64,000 nt of DNA from Halalkalicoccus jeotgali B3. GTDB taxonomy: Archaea > Halobacteriota > Halobacteria > Halobacteriales > Halalkalicoccaceae. The DNA is taken from NCBI RefSeq assembly GCF_000196895.1, contig NC_014297.1, positions 2,123,345 through 2,187,344 of the forward strand. Direction: 5' to 3'. Of the stretch, positions 8,547 through 16,827 are shown in pieces. Positions within the stretch are counted from its first letter, which is position 1. Each line of letters starts with the position of its first letter. A program made the translations under genes and the position numbers. The notes under the pieces are model-generated. The model was given only the letters and a program-made list of their open reading frames with translations. It did not search any database and was not told the DNA's origin.

Positions 8547-9293
8547 TCAATCGGTCTCGGGCAGCGCGTACGCGCCGACGAGGAAGAAGACGACTGCGAG
8601 CGCCGTGAGGACCGCCAGATCCGCGAGCCACGGCCCGCCGGAGACGGTAGCCGCGCGCACGCCCCGCGAGAAATAGGTGAGGGGAAGGAGGTCGATCACC
8701 GGCCCCATCCACTCGGGAAGGAGCGTCGGCGGGACGAACGTCTCGGCGAGAAACAGCATGGGCAGGGCGATAGTGTTCGCGGCGGCGATCACGCCGTCCT
8801 GGGAGTCCGCGACCCGCCCGAGGATCGCGCCGATGCCACAGAAGACGGCGGTGCCGATCACGACGAACGGGAGCAAGAGGGGCGAAAATACGAAGGTGGC
8901 GTCGGTCAGCAACCAGAGCACGCCAAGGAGGATCGCGCTGGCGACCCCGACGAGGATCGCGTTCACGAGAGTGTGTGCGAGCAGCCACTCGGTCCTGCTC
9001 AAGGGCGTGGTCGCCAGTTTCTCGAAGCGGTTGCCGTCCCGATGGCGCGCGACGGTGCTCCCGACCCGCGACAGCGGGGTAAAGAGGACGACGACCGCGA
9101 GATACCCCGGCAGGTAGTACTCCGGCGGCTCCGTAAAGAGGCCCCCGCCCGTGGGGTCGGTGGTCACGAGCGCTCCGAAGATGACGATCAGGAGGACCGG
9201 AAAGAAGAAGGTGAAAAAGACTGCCGTCCGACGGCGGATAAAGGAGTGCCACGCGGCGACGAACTCCGCTCGGGTGCGCGCGAACGAGTTCAT
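8547..9293 (-). CDS. ABC-2 type transporter permease
   Basis: A 248-residue membrane protein with about six hydrophobic segments (FFTFFFPVLLIVIFGALV, ILVGVASAILLGVLWLL, LLPFVVIGTAVFCGIGAIL, and a final LAVLTALAVVFFLVGAYALP). It has ABC-2 family features including VIDLLPLTYFSRGVRA before the last segments. The start MNSFARTRAEF overlaps the upstream ATPase stop by 4 bp, so permease and ATPase form one exporter. The cargo (drug, lipid or polymer) is unknown. Confidence 0.9.
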   Translation of the reverse strand: MNSFARTRAEFVAAWHSFIRRRTAVFFTFFFPVLLIVIFGALVTTDPTGGGLFTEPPEYYLPGYLAVVVLFTPLSRVGSTVARHRDGNRFEKLATTPLSRTEWLLAHTLVNAILVGVASAILLGVLWLLTDATFVFSPLLLPFVVIGTAVFCGIGAILGRVADSQDGVIAAANTIALPMLFLAETFVPPTLLPEWMGPVIDLLPLTYFSRGVRAATVSGGPWLADLAVLTALAVVFFLVGAYALPETD

Positions 9294-10210
9294 TGGGCAC
9301 CTCCGACCGTCGCCGGCTCCTCGGGGGCCCGCTCGTCGGCGAGTTCGAGGTAGACGTCCTCCAGTGTGGGTTGGGTCCAGGCGAGCGATTCGTACTCGAC
9401 GCCGGCGCGTTCGAGGGCCCGTACGGCCGTAGCGATCCCCTCGGGGTCGATCCCGTGGATCGTGAGTTCGCCCCGCGTGGCCGAGACCCGATACCCGCTG
9501 CCCGCGAGCGCGTCGGGTCCGGCGTCGGTCTCGACGACCAGCCGGCTCTCGCCGCCGTGTGTCGCGACGAGCGAGTCGGGAGAACCGACTTCGACGAGTC
9601 GGCCGTCTGCGAGCAGCCCCACCCGGTCGGCGAGCGCCTCGGCCTCGGCCATGTTGTGGGTCGTGAGAAGGACGGTCGTTCCCCCGTCGGCGAGGTCGCC
9701 GATCAGCGCCCAGAGGTCCCGCCGGCCCGCGGGGTCGATCCCGGTCGTGGGTTCGTCGAGAAAGAGCAGGTCGGGGTCGTTGACCAGCGCCGAGCCCACG
9801 CAGATCCGGCGTTGCTGCCCGCCCGAGAGGGTCTCGTACCACGCGTCGGCCTCGTCGGCCATTCCGACCTCCGAAAGCACGTCCTCGACCGGCCGCGACT
9901 CGTCGTAGAGGCCGGCGTAGTACGCGAGCAGTTCGCGGCCGGTCAGCCGTTCGGGTGGTGAGAACGCCTGTGGAAGTAACGAGATGCGATTCTCGTCGAG
10001 CGCGCCGAGCGGGGCGCCGAAGACGGACACCTCGCCGGCATCGGGCGTCGTCGTTCCGGTCAGCGCCCGGACGAGCGTGGTCTTTCCCGCACCGTTGGGG
10101 CCGATAAGCGCGAACACCTCGCCGCGTTCGACGGCCAGCGAGACGCCGTCGAGCGCGGCGGTGTCGCCGTAGGACCGCGAGAGGTCCTCGGCGACGAGCG
10201 CGTTGTCCAT
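9290..10210 (-). CDS. ABC transporter ATP-binding protein (ABC-2 exporter)
   Basis: A 306-residue nucleotide-binding subunit of the DrrA/CcmA type. Walker A LIGPNGAGKTTLVRAL, signature LSGGQQRR, Walker B LLFLDEPTTGID and switch His in LLTTHNMAEAEAL are intact. The C-terminal ~90 residues form the extra domain seen in multidrug-type ATPases. Translationally coupled to the permease gene downstream. Although it follows the pst genes, it is not PstB: PstB proteins are shorter and lack this C-terminal domain. Confidence 0.92.
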   Translation of the reverse strand: MDNALVAEDLSRSYGDTAALDGVSLAVERGEVFALIGPNGAGKTTLVRALTGTTTPDAGEVSVFGAPLGALDENRISLLPQAFSPPERLTGRELLAYYAGLYDESRPVEDVLSEVGMADEADAWYETLSGGQQRRICVGSALVNDPDLLFLDEPTTGIDPAGRRDLWALIGDLADGGTTVLLTTHNMAEAEALADRVGLLADGRLVEVGSPDSLVATHGGESRLVVETDAGPDALAGSGYRVSATRGELTIHGIDPEGIATAVRALERAGVEYESLAWTQPTLEDVYLELADERAPEEPATVGGAQ

Positions 10211-10258
10211 ATCGGGTGGAAGTAGCGAGGCCGTCCTAAGGGGTTCGATCCCGGGGCG

Positions 10259-11176
10259 CTACCGGCGTTGGTATCTGTTTCGGATCAGGATCGCCGCGGC
10301 GTTCATCGAGAGCATCACCGCCAGAAGGGTGACGACGCCTGCGGCGAGCACGCCGTACCGGAACTCGGGGCTCGGCATGGCCGACCACGTGTAGATCTGG
10401 CGCGGCATCGCACTGAACCGGGCCAGAAAGCCCGCGGGCGGGTTATAAATCGTCGCGGCCGCACCGATCATCAACAGTGGGGCCGTCTCGCCGATCGCGC
10501 GCCCGAACGCGAGGATCGTTCCGGTCAGGATACCGGGAAGGGCCCCCGGCAGGACGACGTTACGAGTTGTCTGCCAGCGAGTCGCGCCCATCGCAAGGGA
10601 CGCTTCGCGCTGTGAGTCCGGCACGCTGTCGATCGCCTCCTGTGCGGAGATGATGACGATCGGAAGGATCAGTAGGCCAACAGCCATGCCGCCGACGAGA
10701 ACGCTCCCGTAAGGGAGGGTAAAAACGCGGATAAACAGCGCGAGGCCGAGTAGCCCGTATACGACGGACGGAACGCCCGCGAGGTTCGCGATGTTGAGTT
10801 GGATCAGTTCCGTGAACCGGTTCTGCGGGGCGTACTCGACGAGGTACAGCGCCGCACCCACACCGATGGGAACCGTCGCCACTGCGACAACGATCATCAT
10901 CATGATCGACCCGATGAGTGCGGGATAGATCCCCGCTTCATCGGGGAAGCGCGACGGAGCACTCGTCAGGAACTGCCAATCGAGCCACCGTGGGGTGTTC
11001 GGCTGTGTGAGCGCGAATGCATCGAGCGTAACGTACACGAGCAGGACCCCGACCATCAGGATGCCAAACAGCGTCGCGCCAAGGCAGACTCCCTGAAAGA
11101 TTCGCCCACGCCAGTCACCGGAGCCACCGGTGTCGAACCAGTCGTCGGTCTGTGTCTGTGCGTTGTTTCCTGCCAT
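10259..11176 (-). CDS. pstA: Phosphate ABC transporter permease PstA
   Basis: Inner permease subunit of the high-affinity phosphate importer, 305 aa with six membrane segments. The ATPase-coupling EAA loop is visible as VPDSQREASLAMGATRWQTT followed by ILAFGRAIGETAPLL. It lies 14 bp downstream of pstC and is the last pst gene here; the next gene belongs to an unrelated exporter, so pstB is absent from the operon. Confidence 0.95.
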   Translation of the reverse strand: MAGNNAQTQTDDWFDTGGSGDWRGRIFQGVCLGATLFGILMVGVLLVYVTLDAFALTQPNTPRWLDWQFLTSAPSRFPDEAGIYPALIGSIMMMIVVAVATVPIGVGAALYLVEYAPQNRFTELIQLNIANLAGVPSVVYGLLGLALFIRVFTLPYGSVLVGGMAVGLLILPIVIISAQEAIDSVPDSQREASLAMGATRWQTTRNVVLPGALPGILTGTILAFGRAIGETAPLLMIGAAATIYNPPAGFLARFSAMPRQIYTWSAMPSPEFRYGVLAAGVVTLLAVMLSMNAAAILIRNRYQRR

Positions 11177-11190
11177 CTATCTGTCCTCCA

Positions 11191-12129
11191 TTAGCGGTAC
11201 TCCTCCTGATATCTGCTTGCGACCCATTCCGCGGTGAGGTTCATCAGGAAGGTAATCACAAATAGCGTCAGTCCGATCGCGAACAGCGCGCTATATGCGG
11301 TCGTGCCGGCCGAAACGTCACTGGTTCCGAGCTGGACCATTGCCGCGGTCATCGTCTGGCCCGATTCGAGCAGTATGCCCGGGAAGCTCTCGAACGAGAA
11401 CATCCGTGAGCGCTGGCCCATTGCGACCGCCACAATCATCGTCTCGCCGATCGCCCGTGAGAGAGCGAGGATGAACGCCGAGAAGATGCCTGAAGCAGCC
11501 GCGGGAACGACGACCCCCGTCGAGACCTCGAACTTCGTCGCGCCAAGCCCGTAGCCCGCCTGCCGGAGCTCGTCGGGGACGGCGCTCATCGCGTCCTCGC
11601 TCAGCGAGGAGACCATCGGGATGATCATGACGCCGACCATGATCGAGGCCGAAAGGACGTTGAACGTCCCGACGTTCAGCCCGACCGAGTCGAGGACCGG
11701 CGTGATGTATACGAGCCCGAAGTAGCCGTAGACGACCGTCGGGATCCCCGCAAGCACTTCGAGTGCGGGCTTGATCACCGATCGGATACGCGAACTCGCG
11801 TACTCCGAGAGGTATATCGCTGCGGCGAGCCCGACGGGGATGGCGATCAACGCCGACAGTACCGTCACGAGCAGCGTCCCAGTGACGAGCGGTAGCACGC
11901 CGAACTGGTTCGGCTCGATCGCGGGCGACCACTCGGACCCGAGGAGGAACGTCAGGGGGGAGACATCCCGGAAAAAGCCGATCGCGTCCGCTGTGAGCGT
12001 ATAGATGATCCCCAACGTTACGAATACCGAGATCACAGCGGAGATAAACAGCAGGGTTTCGATCACTCGCTCTTCAAGCGAACGGCTGGCGCCGTCTTCG
12101 AGATCGAGTGTGTCGGTTTCCGTACTCAT
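11191..12129 (-). CDS. pstC: Phosphate ABC transporter permease PstC
   Basis: Partner permease of PstA (312 aa, six membrane segments). The coupling loop is VPDELRQAGYGLGATKFEVS, followed by ILALSRAIGETMIVAVAMG. The N-terminal cytoplasmic stretch (METDTLDLEDGASRSLEE region) is acidic as usual in haloarchaea. Located 23 bp after pstS and 14 bp before pstA, so the three genes form one transcript. Confidence 0.95.
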   Translation of the reverse strand: MSTETDTLDLEDGASRSLEERVIETLLFISAVISVFVTLGIIYTLTADAIGFFRDVSPLTFLLGSEWSPAIEPNQFGVLPLVTGTLLVTVLSALIAIPVGLAAAIYLSEYASSRIRSVIKPALEVLAGIPTVVYGYFGLVYITPVLDSVGLNVGTFNVLSASIMVGVMIIPMVSSLSEDAMSAVPDELRQAGYGLGATKFEVSTGVVVPAAASGIFSAFILALSRAIGETMIVAVAMGQRSRMFSFESFPGILLESGQTMTAAMVQLGTSDVSAGTTAYSALFAIGLTLFVITFLMNLTAEWVASRYQEEYR

Positions 12130-12152
12130 CTGTTATCAGCTATGTACTGTGA

Positions 12153-13259
12153 TTATGCGCCGCTGCTGTTGTTGCTAGCGTTGCCGCTATCGTCGTTGCT
12201 GTTGTTACTGGCGTTGCCGCTGTCGCCGCTAGCACCTCCACCGACGACCTCATCGATCGTCGAGAGGTTTTCCTCGACCATGCTCTCGTTGGCCGGGACG
12301 TAGCCGATCTCGCTGACGAGGTCCGACGAGGAGTTGTTGATGTAGAACCGGACGAACTCCTCGACTGCCTGGTTCTCCTGCAGCGAGCTTTCGGAGACGT
12401 AGATGAACAGCGGTCGGGCGAGCGGGTAGTCACCGGCCTGTGCGGTTTCAAGGCTCGGCTCGACACAGCTGCCGTTACCGCCGTCGATCGAGAGGCCCTT
12501 GATCCGGTCCTGGTTCTCATCGTAGTAGGCGTATCCGAAGTAGCCCATCGCGTTCTCCGAGCCCTCGATGCCCTGAACGATGATGTTGTCCTGCTCGGTG
12601 CTCTCGTAATCGGAGCGGTGCGAGCCTCCCTCACCGATGACGGTCTCGGTGAAGAAGTCGAAGGTACCGGAGGTGGTCGCCGGGCCGTAGAGCTCGAAGG
12701 GCTGGTCCGGCCAGTCGTCGCGGACGTCGGACCACTGCTGGGCGCCGTTAGGGCCCCAGATCTGGGCGAGCTCCTCAAAGGTGACACAATCGACCCAGTC
12801 GGCGTTGTTGTTGACCGCAAAGGTCAGCGCGTCGCTACCGACCTGCATCTCGATCGGGGTGATGTCGTTCTCCTCGGCGGCCTGCTGTTCCTCCTCGCTG
12901 ATCTCTCGCGAGGCCCCGTTGATGTCCGAATCGCCGGGGATGAACGCGTTCTCGAAGCCGCCACCGGTCCCGGTCGAGTCGACCGAGATGTTGACGTCGG
13001 GGTTCTCCCGCTGGAACTCCTCGGCCATCGCCTGCGAGATCGGGTAGACGGTACTGCTACCGGCGATGATAACCTGACCCGAAACCGAGCCGCTACCCGA
13101 ACCATTGCCGCTCGACGAGCCACCGGACCCGTTGCCACCCTCGCCCCCGTTTCCACCGCTACACCCAGCGATCGAGATCGCAACGGCCGCCCCTCCGGTC
13201 GCAAGGAGCTCCCGGCGCGATACCGCTTCGACACGAGTCTTGCTTGGATCGTCTGCCAT
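12153..13259 (-). CDS. pstS: Phosphate-binding lipoprotein PstS
   Basis: Periplasm-facing (cell-surface) phosphate receptor of the Pst importer, 368 aa. N-terminus: twin-arginine SRRELLATGG and lipobox SIAGC, predicting Tat export and lipid anchoring at Cys. Phosphate-binding landmarks are IIAGSSTVYPISQAMAEEF, DSTGTGGGFENAF and INGASREI. A Ser/Gly/Asn linker follows the lipobox, and the C-terminus ends in an Asn/Ser-rich tail holding several N-glycosylation sequons (NAS, NNS, NSS). The start at MADDPSKT is preferred over a start four codons upstream. First gene of pstS-C-A. Confidence 0.95.
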   Translation of the reverse strand: MADDPSKTRVEAVSRRELLATGGAAVAISIAGCSGGNGGEGGNGSGGSSSGNGSGSGSVSGQVIIAGSSTVYPISQAMAEEFQRENPDVNISVDSTGTGGGFENAFIPGDSDINGASREISEEEQQAAEENDITPIEMQVGSDALTFAVNNNADWVDCVTFEELAQIWGPNGAQQWSDVRDDWPDQPFELYGPATTSGTFDFFTETVIGEGGSHRSDYESTEQDNIIVQGIEGSENAMGYFGYAYYDENQDRIKGLSIDGGNGSCVEPSLETAQAGDYPLARPLFIYVSESSLQENQAVEEFVRFYINNSSSDLVSEIGYVPANESMVEENLSTIDEVVGGGASGDSGNASNNSNDDSGNASNNSSGA

Positions 13260-13582
13260 CACGTAACCCATTCGACGGATACGGGAAATACCATGCTATG
13301 AGTAATATATATTCGACAATATCTATATATCTAAGTACGGGTAGCCGTCGGCGCTCCGAACCGTGAGTCACGCCGAGACCGTGCTACGTGGGAGCCTCGT
13401 TGCCGATGGTGGTATCGTTGCCGGCAGGACTGAGGTATTGAATTTGATACGAATGTTAATAGAGCGTTTCGACCCCTCAATATATATTCGTCTACGTCGG
13501 CGCTTGCGCGGATGCAGTCGCCCGAACCCGAAGCGTTGGCCGGGACGGTGAGCGTTTAGGTGATCGCGCCGACAGGGGACGT
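13260..13582 (+). promoter_or_regulatory. AT-rich divergent control region between pstS and aldo/keto reductase
   Basis: A 323-bp gene-free segment. It has marked AT islands in a GC-rich background: around 13300-13335 and 13437-13490. The palindrome AATATATATT occurs in both islands, each followed by CG (13304-13315 and 13479-13490). The proximal island supplies the likely pstS TATA element. The tttagg at 13555-13560 is a TATA candidate for the reductase, 22 bp before its ATG. Phosphate control is plausible for the pst side but no defined operator could be assigned. Confidence 0.5.
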
Positions 13583-14596
13583 ATGGAGTATCACAGCCTC
13601 GGATCGACGGGCACGCAAGTCTCGGAACTCTGTTTCGGCACCTGGCGGTTCGGCAAGGAGAGCAACGGCACCGTCGAAACCGACAGAGAACAAGCCCACG
13701 ACCTCCTCGATACGGCCTGGGAGCACGGTGTCAACTTCATCGACACCGCGAACGTCTATGGCACCCCCAACGGGACCAGCGAGGAGTACATCGGCGAGTG
13801 GCTCGCCGAGCACGACCGCGAGGACTTCGTGCTCGCCTCGAAGGTCTACTTCCCCTTTGACGGCTGGGGAGAACCCGGGCCGAACGATTCGGGGCTGGGA
13901 CGCAAGCACATCCGCGCACAGGTCGAGGGCACGCTGGACAGGCTCGGTACTGATTACCTCGATCTGTACTACGTCCACCGTTTCGACGAGGACACGCCCA
14001 TCGAGGAGACGCTTTCCGCGCTCGATACGCTGGTCGAGAAGGGCAAGGTCAACTACCTCGGCGCGAGCACGATGGCCGCCTGGCAGCTGACGAAGGCGCT
14101 GTGGAAGAGCGAGGTCAACAGCTTCGAGCGCTTCGAGGTCACCCAGCCGCTCTTTCACGCGGCGTATCGCGACGACGTCGCGGACTACCTCGACGTGGCG
14201 GCCGATCAGGATCTGGCGGTCTGTCCGTACTCGCCACTGGCGGGCGGATTCCTCACCGGCAAGTACGAACGCGAGGGCGAGGAGGTCGTCGGCCCCGAGG
14301 GCTCGCGCGCGGACCTCGACGACCGCTTCGAGGACTACTACGTCTCCGAGCGCGGTTGGCAGGTCTTAGAGGAGATCCGCGCGGTCGCCGACGAGGAGGG
14401 CGCGACCCCCGCCCAGGTCTCACTGCGCTGGCTGATGGACCAAGAGGCGTTCTCGTGTACGCCGATCGTCGGCGCGCGCACGACCGGCCAACTCGAGGAG
14501 AACGTCGGAGCGGTCGAAGTAGAGCTCTCGGACCAGCAGCGCGCACGGATCGACGACGCGCGCTACGAGGAAGAGGGGCGGCGCTTCGGTCACTAA
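13583..14596 (+). CDS. Aldo/keto reductase
   Basis: NAD(P)H-dependent oxidoreductase of the AKR TIM-barrel superfamily, 337 aa. The catalytic tetrad is visible: Asp/Tyr in FIDTANVYG, Lys in VLASKVYF, His in LYYVHRFD. The C-terminal cofactor segment CTPIVGARTTGQLEENV is present. It resembles YajO/potassium-channel beta-type members that reduce aldehydes or ketones; the substrate is not identifiable. Its last 4 bp overlap the convergent membrane protein gene. Confidence 0.93.
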   Translation: MEYHSLGSTGTQVSELCFGTWRFGKESNGTVETDREQAHDLLDTAWEHGVNFIDTANVYGTPNGTSEEYIGEWLAEHDREDFVLASKVYFPFDGWGEPGPNDSGLGRKHIRAQVEGTLDRLGTDYLDLYYVHRFDEDTPIEETLSALDTLVEKGKVNYLGASTMAAWQLTKALWKSEVNSFERFEVTQPLFHAAYRDDVADYLDVAADQDLAVCPYSPLAGGFLTGKYEREGEEVVGPEGSRADLDDRFEDYYVSERGWQVLEEIRAVADEEGATPAQVSLRWLMDQEAFSCTPIVGARTTGQLEENVGAVEVELSDQQRARIDDARYEEEGRRFGH

Positions 14597-15336
14597 CCGC
14601 GACGTTCTCGTCGTTTTCGCCGCCAGCGCTCCTCGGAGTTCTCGCCGTCATCGCCCCCGTGCTCGCGCTTGAACGGCCGCCAGTACAGCAGGACGATAGT
14701 GACGAGGAAGATCGCAGTACCGGCAACGTACGACTGGAGGCTCGTAGCCACCGCGGTCCCCGCGCTGCCGAACGCGCCGACGAAGATCGGCGCGATCAGC
14801 GGCCAGACACACGAGAAACACGAAAAGAGGCCGATGACGCCGCCGATCGCGGAGCCCGCGGCGTCGATCAGGGTCGCGTAGACGAGATACGAGAGGGCGA
14901 GGTAGCCGACGACGAGGAACGGAACGAACGTCGCGCGGACAAGCGGGCCGTTATACGAGACGACGGGTCCGATCCCCGGGGAGGGCATCGAGACGTCGAC
15001 CCCGGTGGGGAGCTGTGGAACCCCCGTCCAGAGCAGCCCCCCCAGCACGAACAGCGCGAGGAGGTAACCCCCGGCGACGACACCCGCGAGATACCGGTGG
15101 CGCGGTGCGCGCGGGTCGGGATTCGTCCGCACGATGGCCCACAGCCCGACGTTGATCCAGATGAAGGGGTAGACGACCGCGAAGACGCTATCGACGCGGA
15201 CGTCAGCGAGGAGGTGATAGACCAACAGAACGGCGAGTTCGGTGTTGACCAGCAGGCCCCCGTACAGCAGCGTCGCGGTCCGCGGTCGGAAGCGTTCGGG
15301 GAGCGCGTCGAAAGAGAGCGTATCGGTTCGAGTCAT
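14593..15336 (-). CDS. Haloarchaeal membrane protein next to haem O synthase
   Basis: A 247-residue membrane protein with about six to seven hydrophobic segments (LLYGGLLVNTELAVLLVYHL, VFAVVYPFIWINVGLWAIV, and further ones to IFLVTIVLLYW) and a basic C-terminal tail (RWRRKRRERRG). A FSCFSCVWP segment places two Cys four residues apart inside a membrane helix, possibly metal- or haem-related. The start overlaps the ctaA-ctaB stop by 4 bp, so a role in haem A/O synthesis or oxidase assembly is likely by context only. Confidence 0.8.
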   Translation of the reverse strand: MTRTDTLSFDALPERFRPRTATLLYGGLLVNTELAVLLVYHLLADVRVDSVFAVVYPFIWINVGLWAIVRTNPDPRAPRHRYLAGVVAGGYLLALFVLGGLLWTGVPQLPTGVDVSMPSPGIGPVVSYNGPLVRATFVPFLVVGYLALSYLVYATLIDAAGSAIGGVIGLFSCFSCVWPLIAPIFVGAFGSAGTAVATSLQSYVAGTAIFLVTIVLLYWRPFKREHGGDDGENSEERWRRKRRERRG

Positions 15337-16727
15337 AGCACGAGCGCGTCGACGATGATGGCGAACAGCAGCGCGCCCAGATACGCGTTCGAGGCGTGGA
15401 ACGAGCGCATTGCCGCCTCGCGGGTCTGTTCGCGGTGCAGCGCCATCACTTCCCGCAGGAAGATCGCCCCGAAAACGACGCTGGTCGCAGCGAAAAGCCA
15501 GCCCAGCGTGTCAACCGCGGCGAGCAGGCTCGCGGCGATCAGCGTCGCGCCCAGATAGTAGACGATGTGTTTTCTGGTGAGGCGCTCGCCACGAACGACG
15601 GGCATCATCGGGAACCCGCCGCGGGCGTAGTCGTCCTTGTACGCGAGCGCGAGGTTGTAGAAATGCGCGGGCGTCCAACAGAAGATCACGCCAGCGAGCA
15701 CGAGCGCCGGCAGGCCGATCTCCCCCGTCGCAGCGGCCCAGCCGATCAAGGCGGGCAACGCGCCCGCCGCACCGCCGATGACGGTGTTCTGGACGGTGTT
15801 CGGTTTGAGAACCAGCGTGTAGATCACGCTATAGAAGACGATCGCGGTCAGTCCCAGCAGGGCCGCGAGCGCGTTGACGAAGACGTAGAAGGTCCCGAGC
15901 GAAGCGAGCCCCAGGAGCGCACCGAACGCCAGCGCGTGGCTCACCGGGACGATCTCGGTCGCGAGCGGGCGGTCGGCGGTGCGTTTCATCCGCTGGTCGA
16001 CGTCGCGTTCGAGTACGTGATTGAAGGTACCGCTCGCGCCGATGGCGAGTACGCCACCCAGAAGGGTGGCGACGATGGTGACGACCGGGAGGTTCGGACC
16101 GGCCGCAAGCGTCATCGCCGCGGCCGCGACCAGACAGAGCAGCCACATCAGCCGCGGCTTCATCAGGCTGTAGTACGCGCCCAGGGTCGCACGCAACCCG
16201 CCTGTCGGTCGTGGCGTTGCGGACTCCGGGGTCGCTTCGGTGGGGGGCGATTTCGTGAGCGGTTCGTCGCGTTCGCGGGTCGGGAACCGCCGTTCGAGCG
16301 ACCACGCCAGACCGAGCAAGAGGCCACCGAAGATGGCCGTCCCGATCAGCAGGTGGAGCGCCGACACCATCGGGGGTGCGCCGGTCGTTGCGACGACCGC
16401 GCCGATCCCGATCTGGACGGGGTAGAGGACGGCGGGGATCCCGAGAGCCGTGCGGATCCGCGTCGAACCGGTTCGCCAGCCGACGACGGCGCTCGCGAGG
16501 ACGCCGACCCCGACCAGCGCCGCAAGCAGTCGGTGTGTCCAGGCGATGGTCACCGCGGCACCCGTAAAGGGATACCCGCCGTTGCAGGCGGGCCACGTCG
16601 AACACGCGGCGGTGGCGTCGGTGAGCGCGGTCGTCGCGCCCGCGATCACCAGTAGGTACGCCCCCATCGCGGTCGCGGCGAGCACGCCGAGAGACCGGGA
16701 TCCGTCGCCAAGCGATTCCGTGGACAC
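15333..16727 (-). CDS. ctaB: Fused haem A synthase-like / haem O synthase (CtaA-CtaB)
   Basis: Two enzymes of haem A formation in one chain. The N-terminal ~150 residues resemble CtaA/COX15 (DATAACSTWPACNGGYPFTG, AWTHRLLAALVGV, SALHLLIGTAIFGG; His pairs for haem). The remaining ~300 residues are a UbiA prenyltransferase, protoheme IX farnesyltransferase: KPRLMWLLCLV, NHVLERDVDQRMKRTADRPL (Asp-rich, Mg-pyrophosphate binding) and YKDDYARGGFPMMP. About 13 membrane segments in total. The GTG start at 16727 is chosen; an upstream start would add 24 non-conserved residues. It supplies the adjacent oxidase. Confidence 0.9.
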   Translation of the reverse strand: MSTESLGDGSRSLGVLAATAMGAYLLVIAGATTALTDATAACSTWPACNGGYPFTGAAVTIAWTHRLLAALVGVGVLASAVVGWRTGSTRIRTALGIPAVLYPVQIGIGAVVATTGAPPMVSALHLLIGTAIFGGLLLGLAWSLERRFPTRERDEPLTKSPPTEATPESATPRPTGGLRATLGAYYSLMKPRLMWLLCLVAAAAMTLAAGPNLPVVTIVATLLGGVLAIGASGTFNHVLERDVDQRMKRTADRPLATEIVPVSHALAFGALLGLASLGTFYVFVNALAALLGLTAIVFYSVIYTLVLKPNTVQNTVIGGAAGALPALIGWAAATGEIGLPALVLAGVIFCWTPAHFYNLALAYKDDYARGGFPMMPVVRGERLTRKHIVYYLGATLIAASLLAAVDTLGWLFAATSVVFGAIFLREVMALHREQTREAAMRSFHASNAYLGALLFAIIVDALVL

Positions 16728-16798
16728 GTCTAGGTAATCGTTGGAGCGGGCGTACTTAGAGGCCGCGATGTGACCGCCCCCGCTCGAAAACGCACACA

Positions 16799-16804
16799 TT
16801 TATG
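16799..16804 (+). promoter_or_regulatory. TATA element of coxB
   Basis: The sequence tttatg lies in an AT-richer stretch and ends 23 bp before the ATG at 16828, consistent with a leaderless transcript; no ribosome-binding site is visible. Confidence 0.55.
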
Positions 16805-16827
16805 CTCGCCCTCACAAAGGACGCGGT

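Noticed and set aside
9290-10210. ABC ATPase after pstA as a possible PstB
   Set aside because: It has the DrrA/CcmA-type C-terminal extension, is longer than PstB and overlaps an ABC-2 permease gene by 4 bp.
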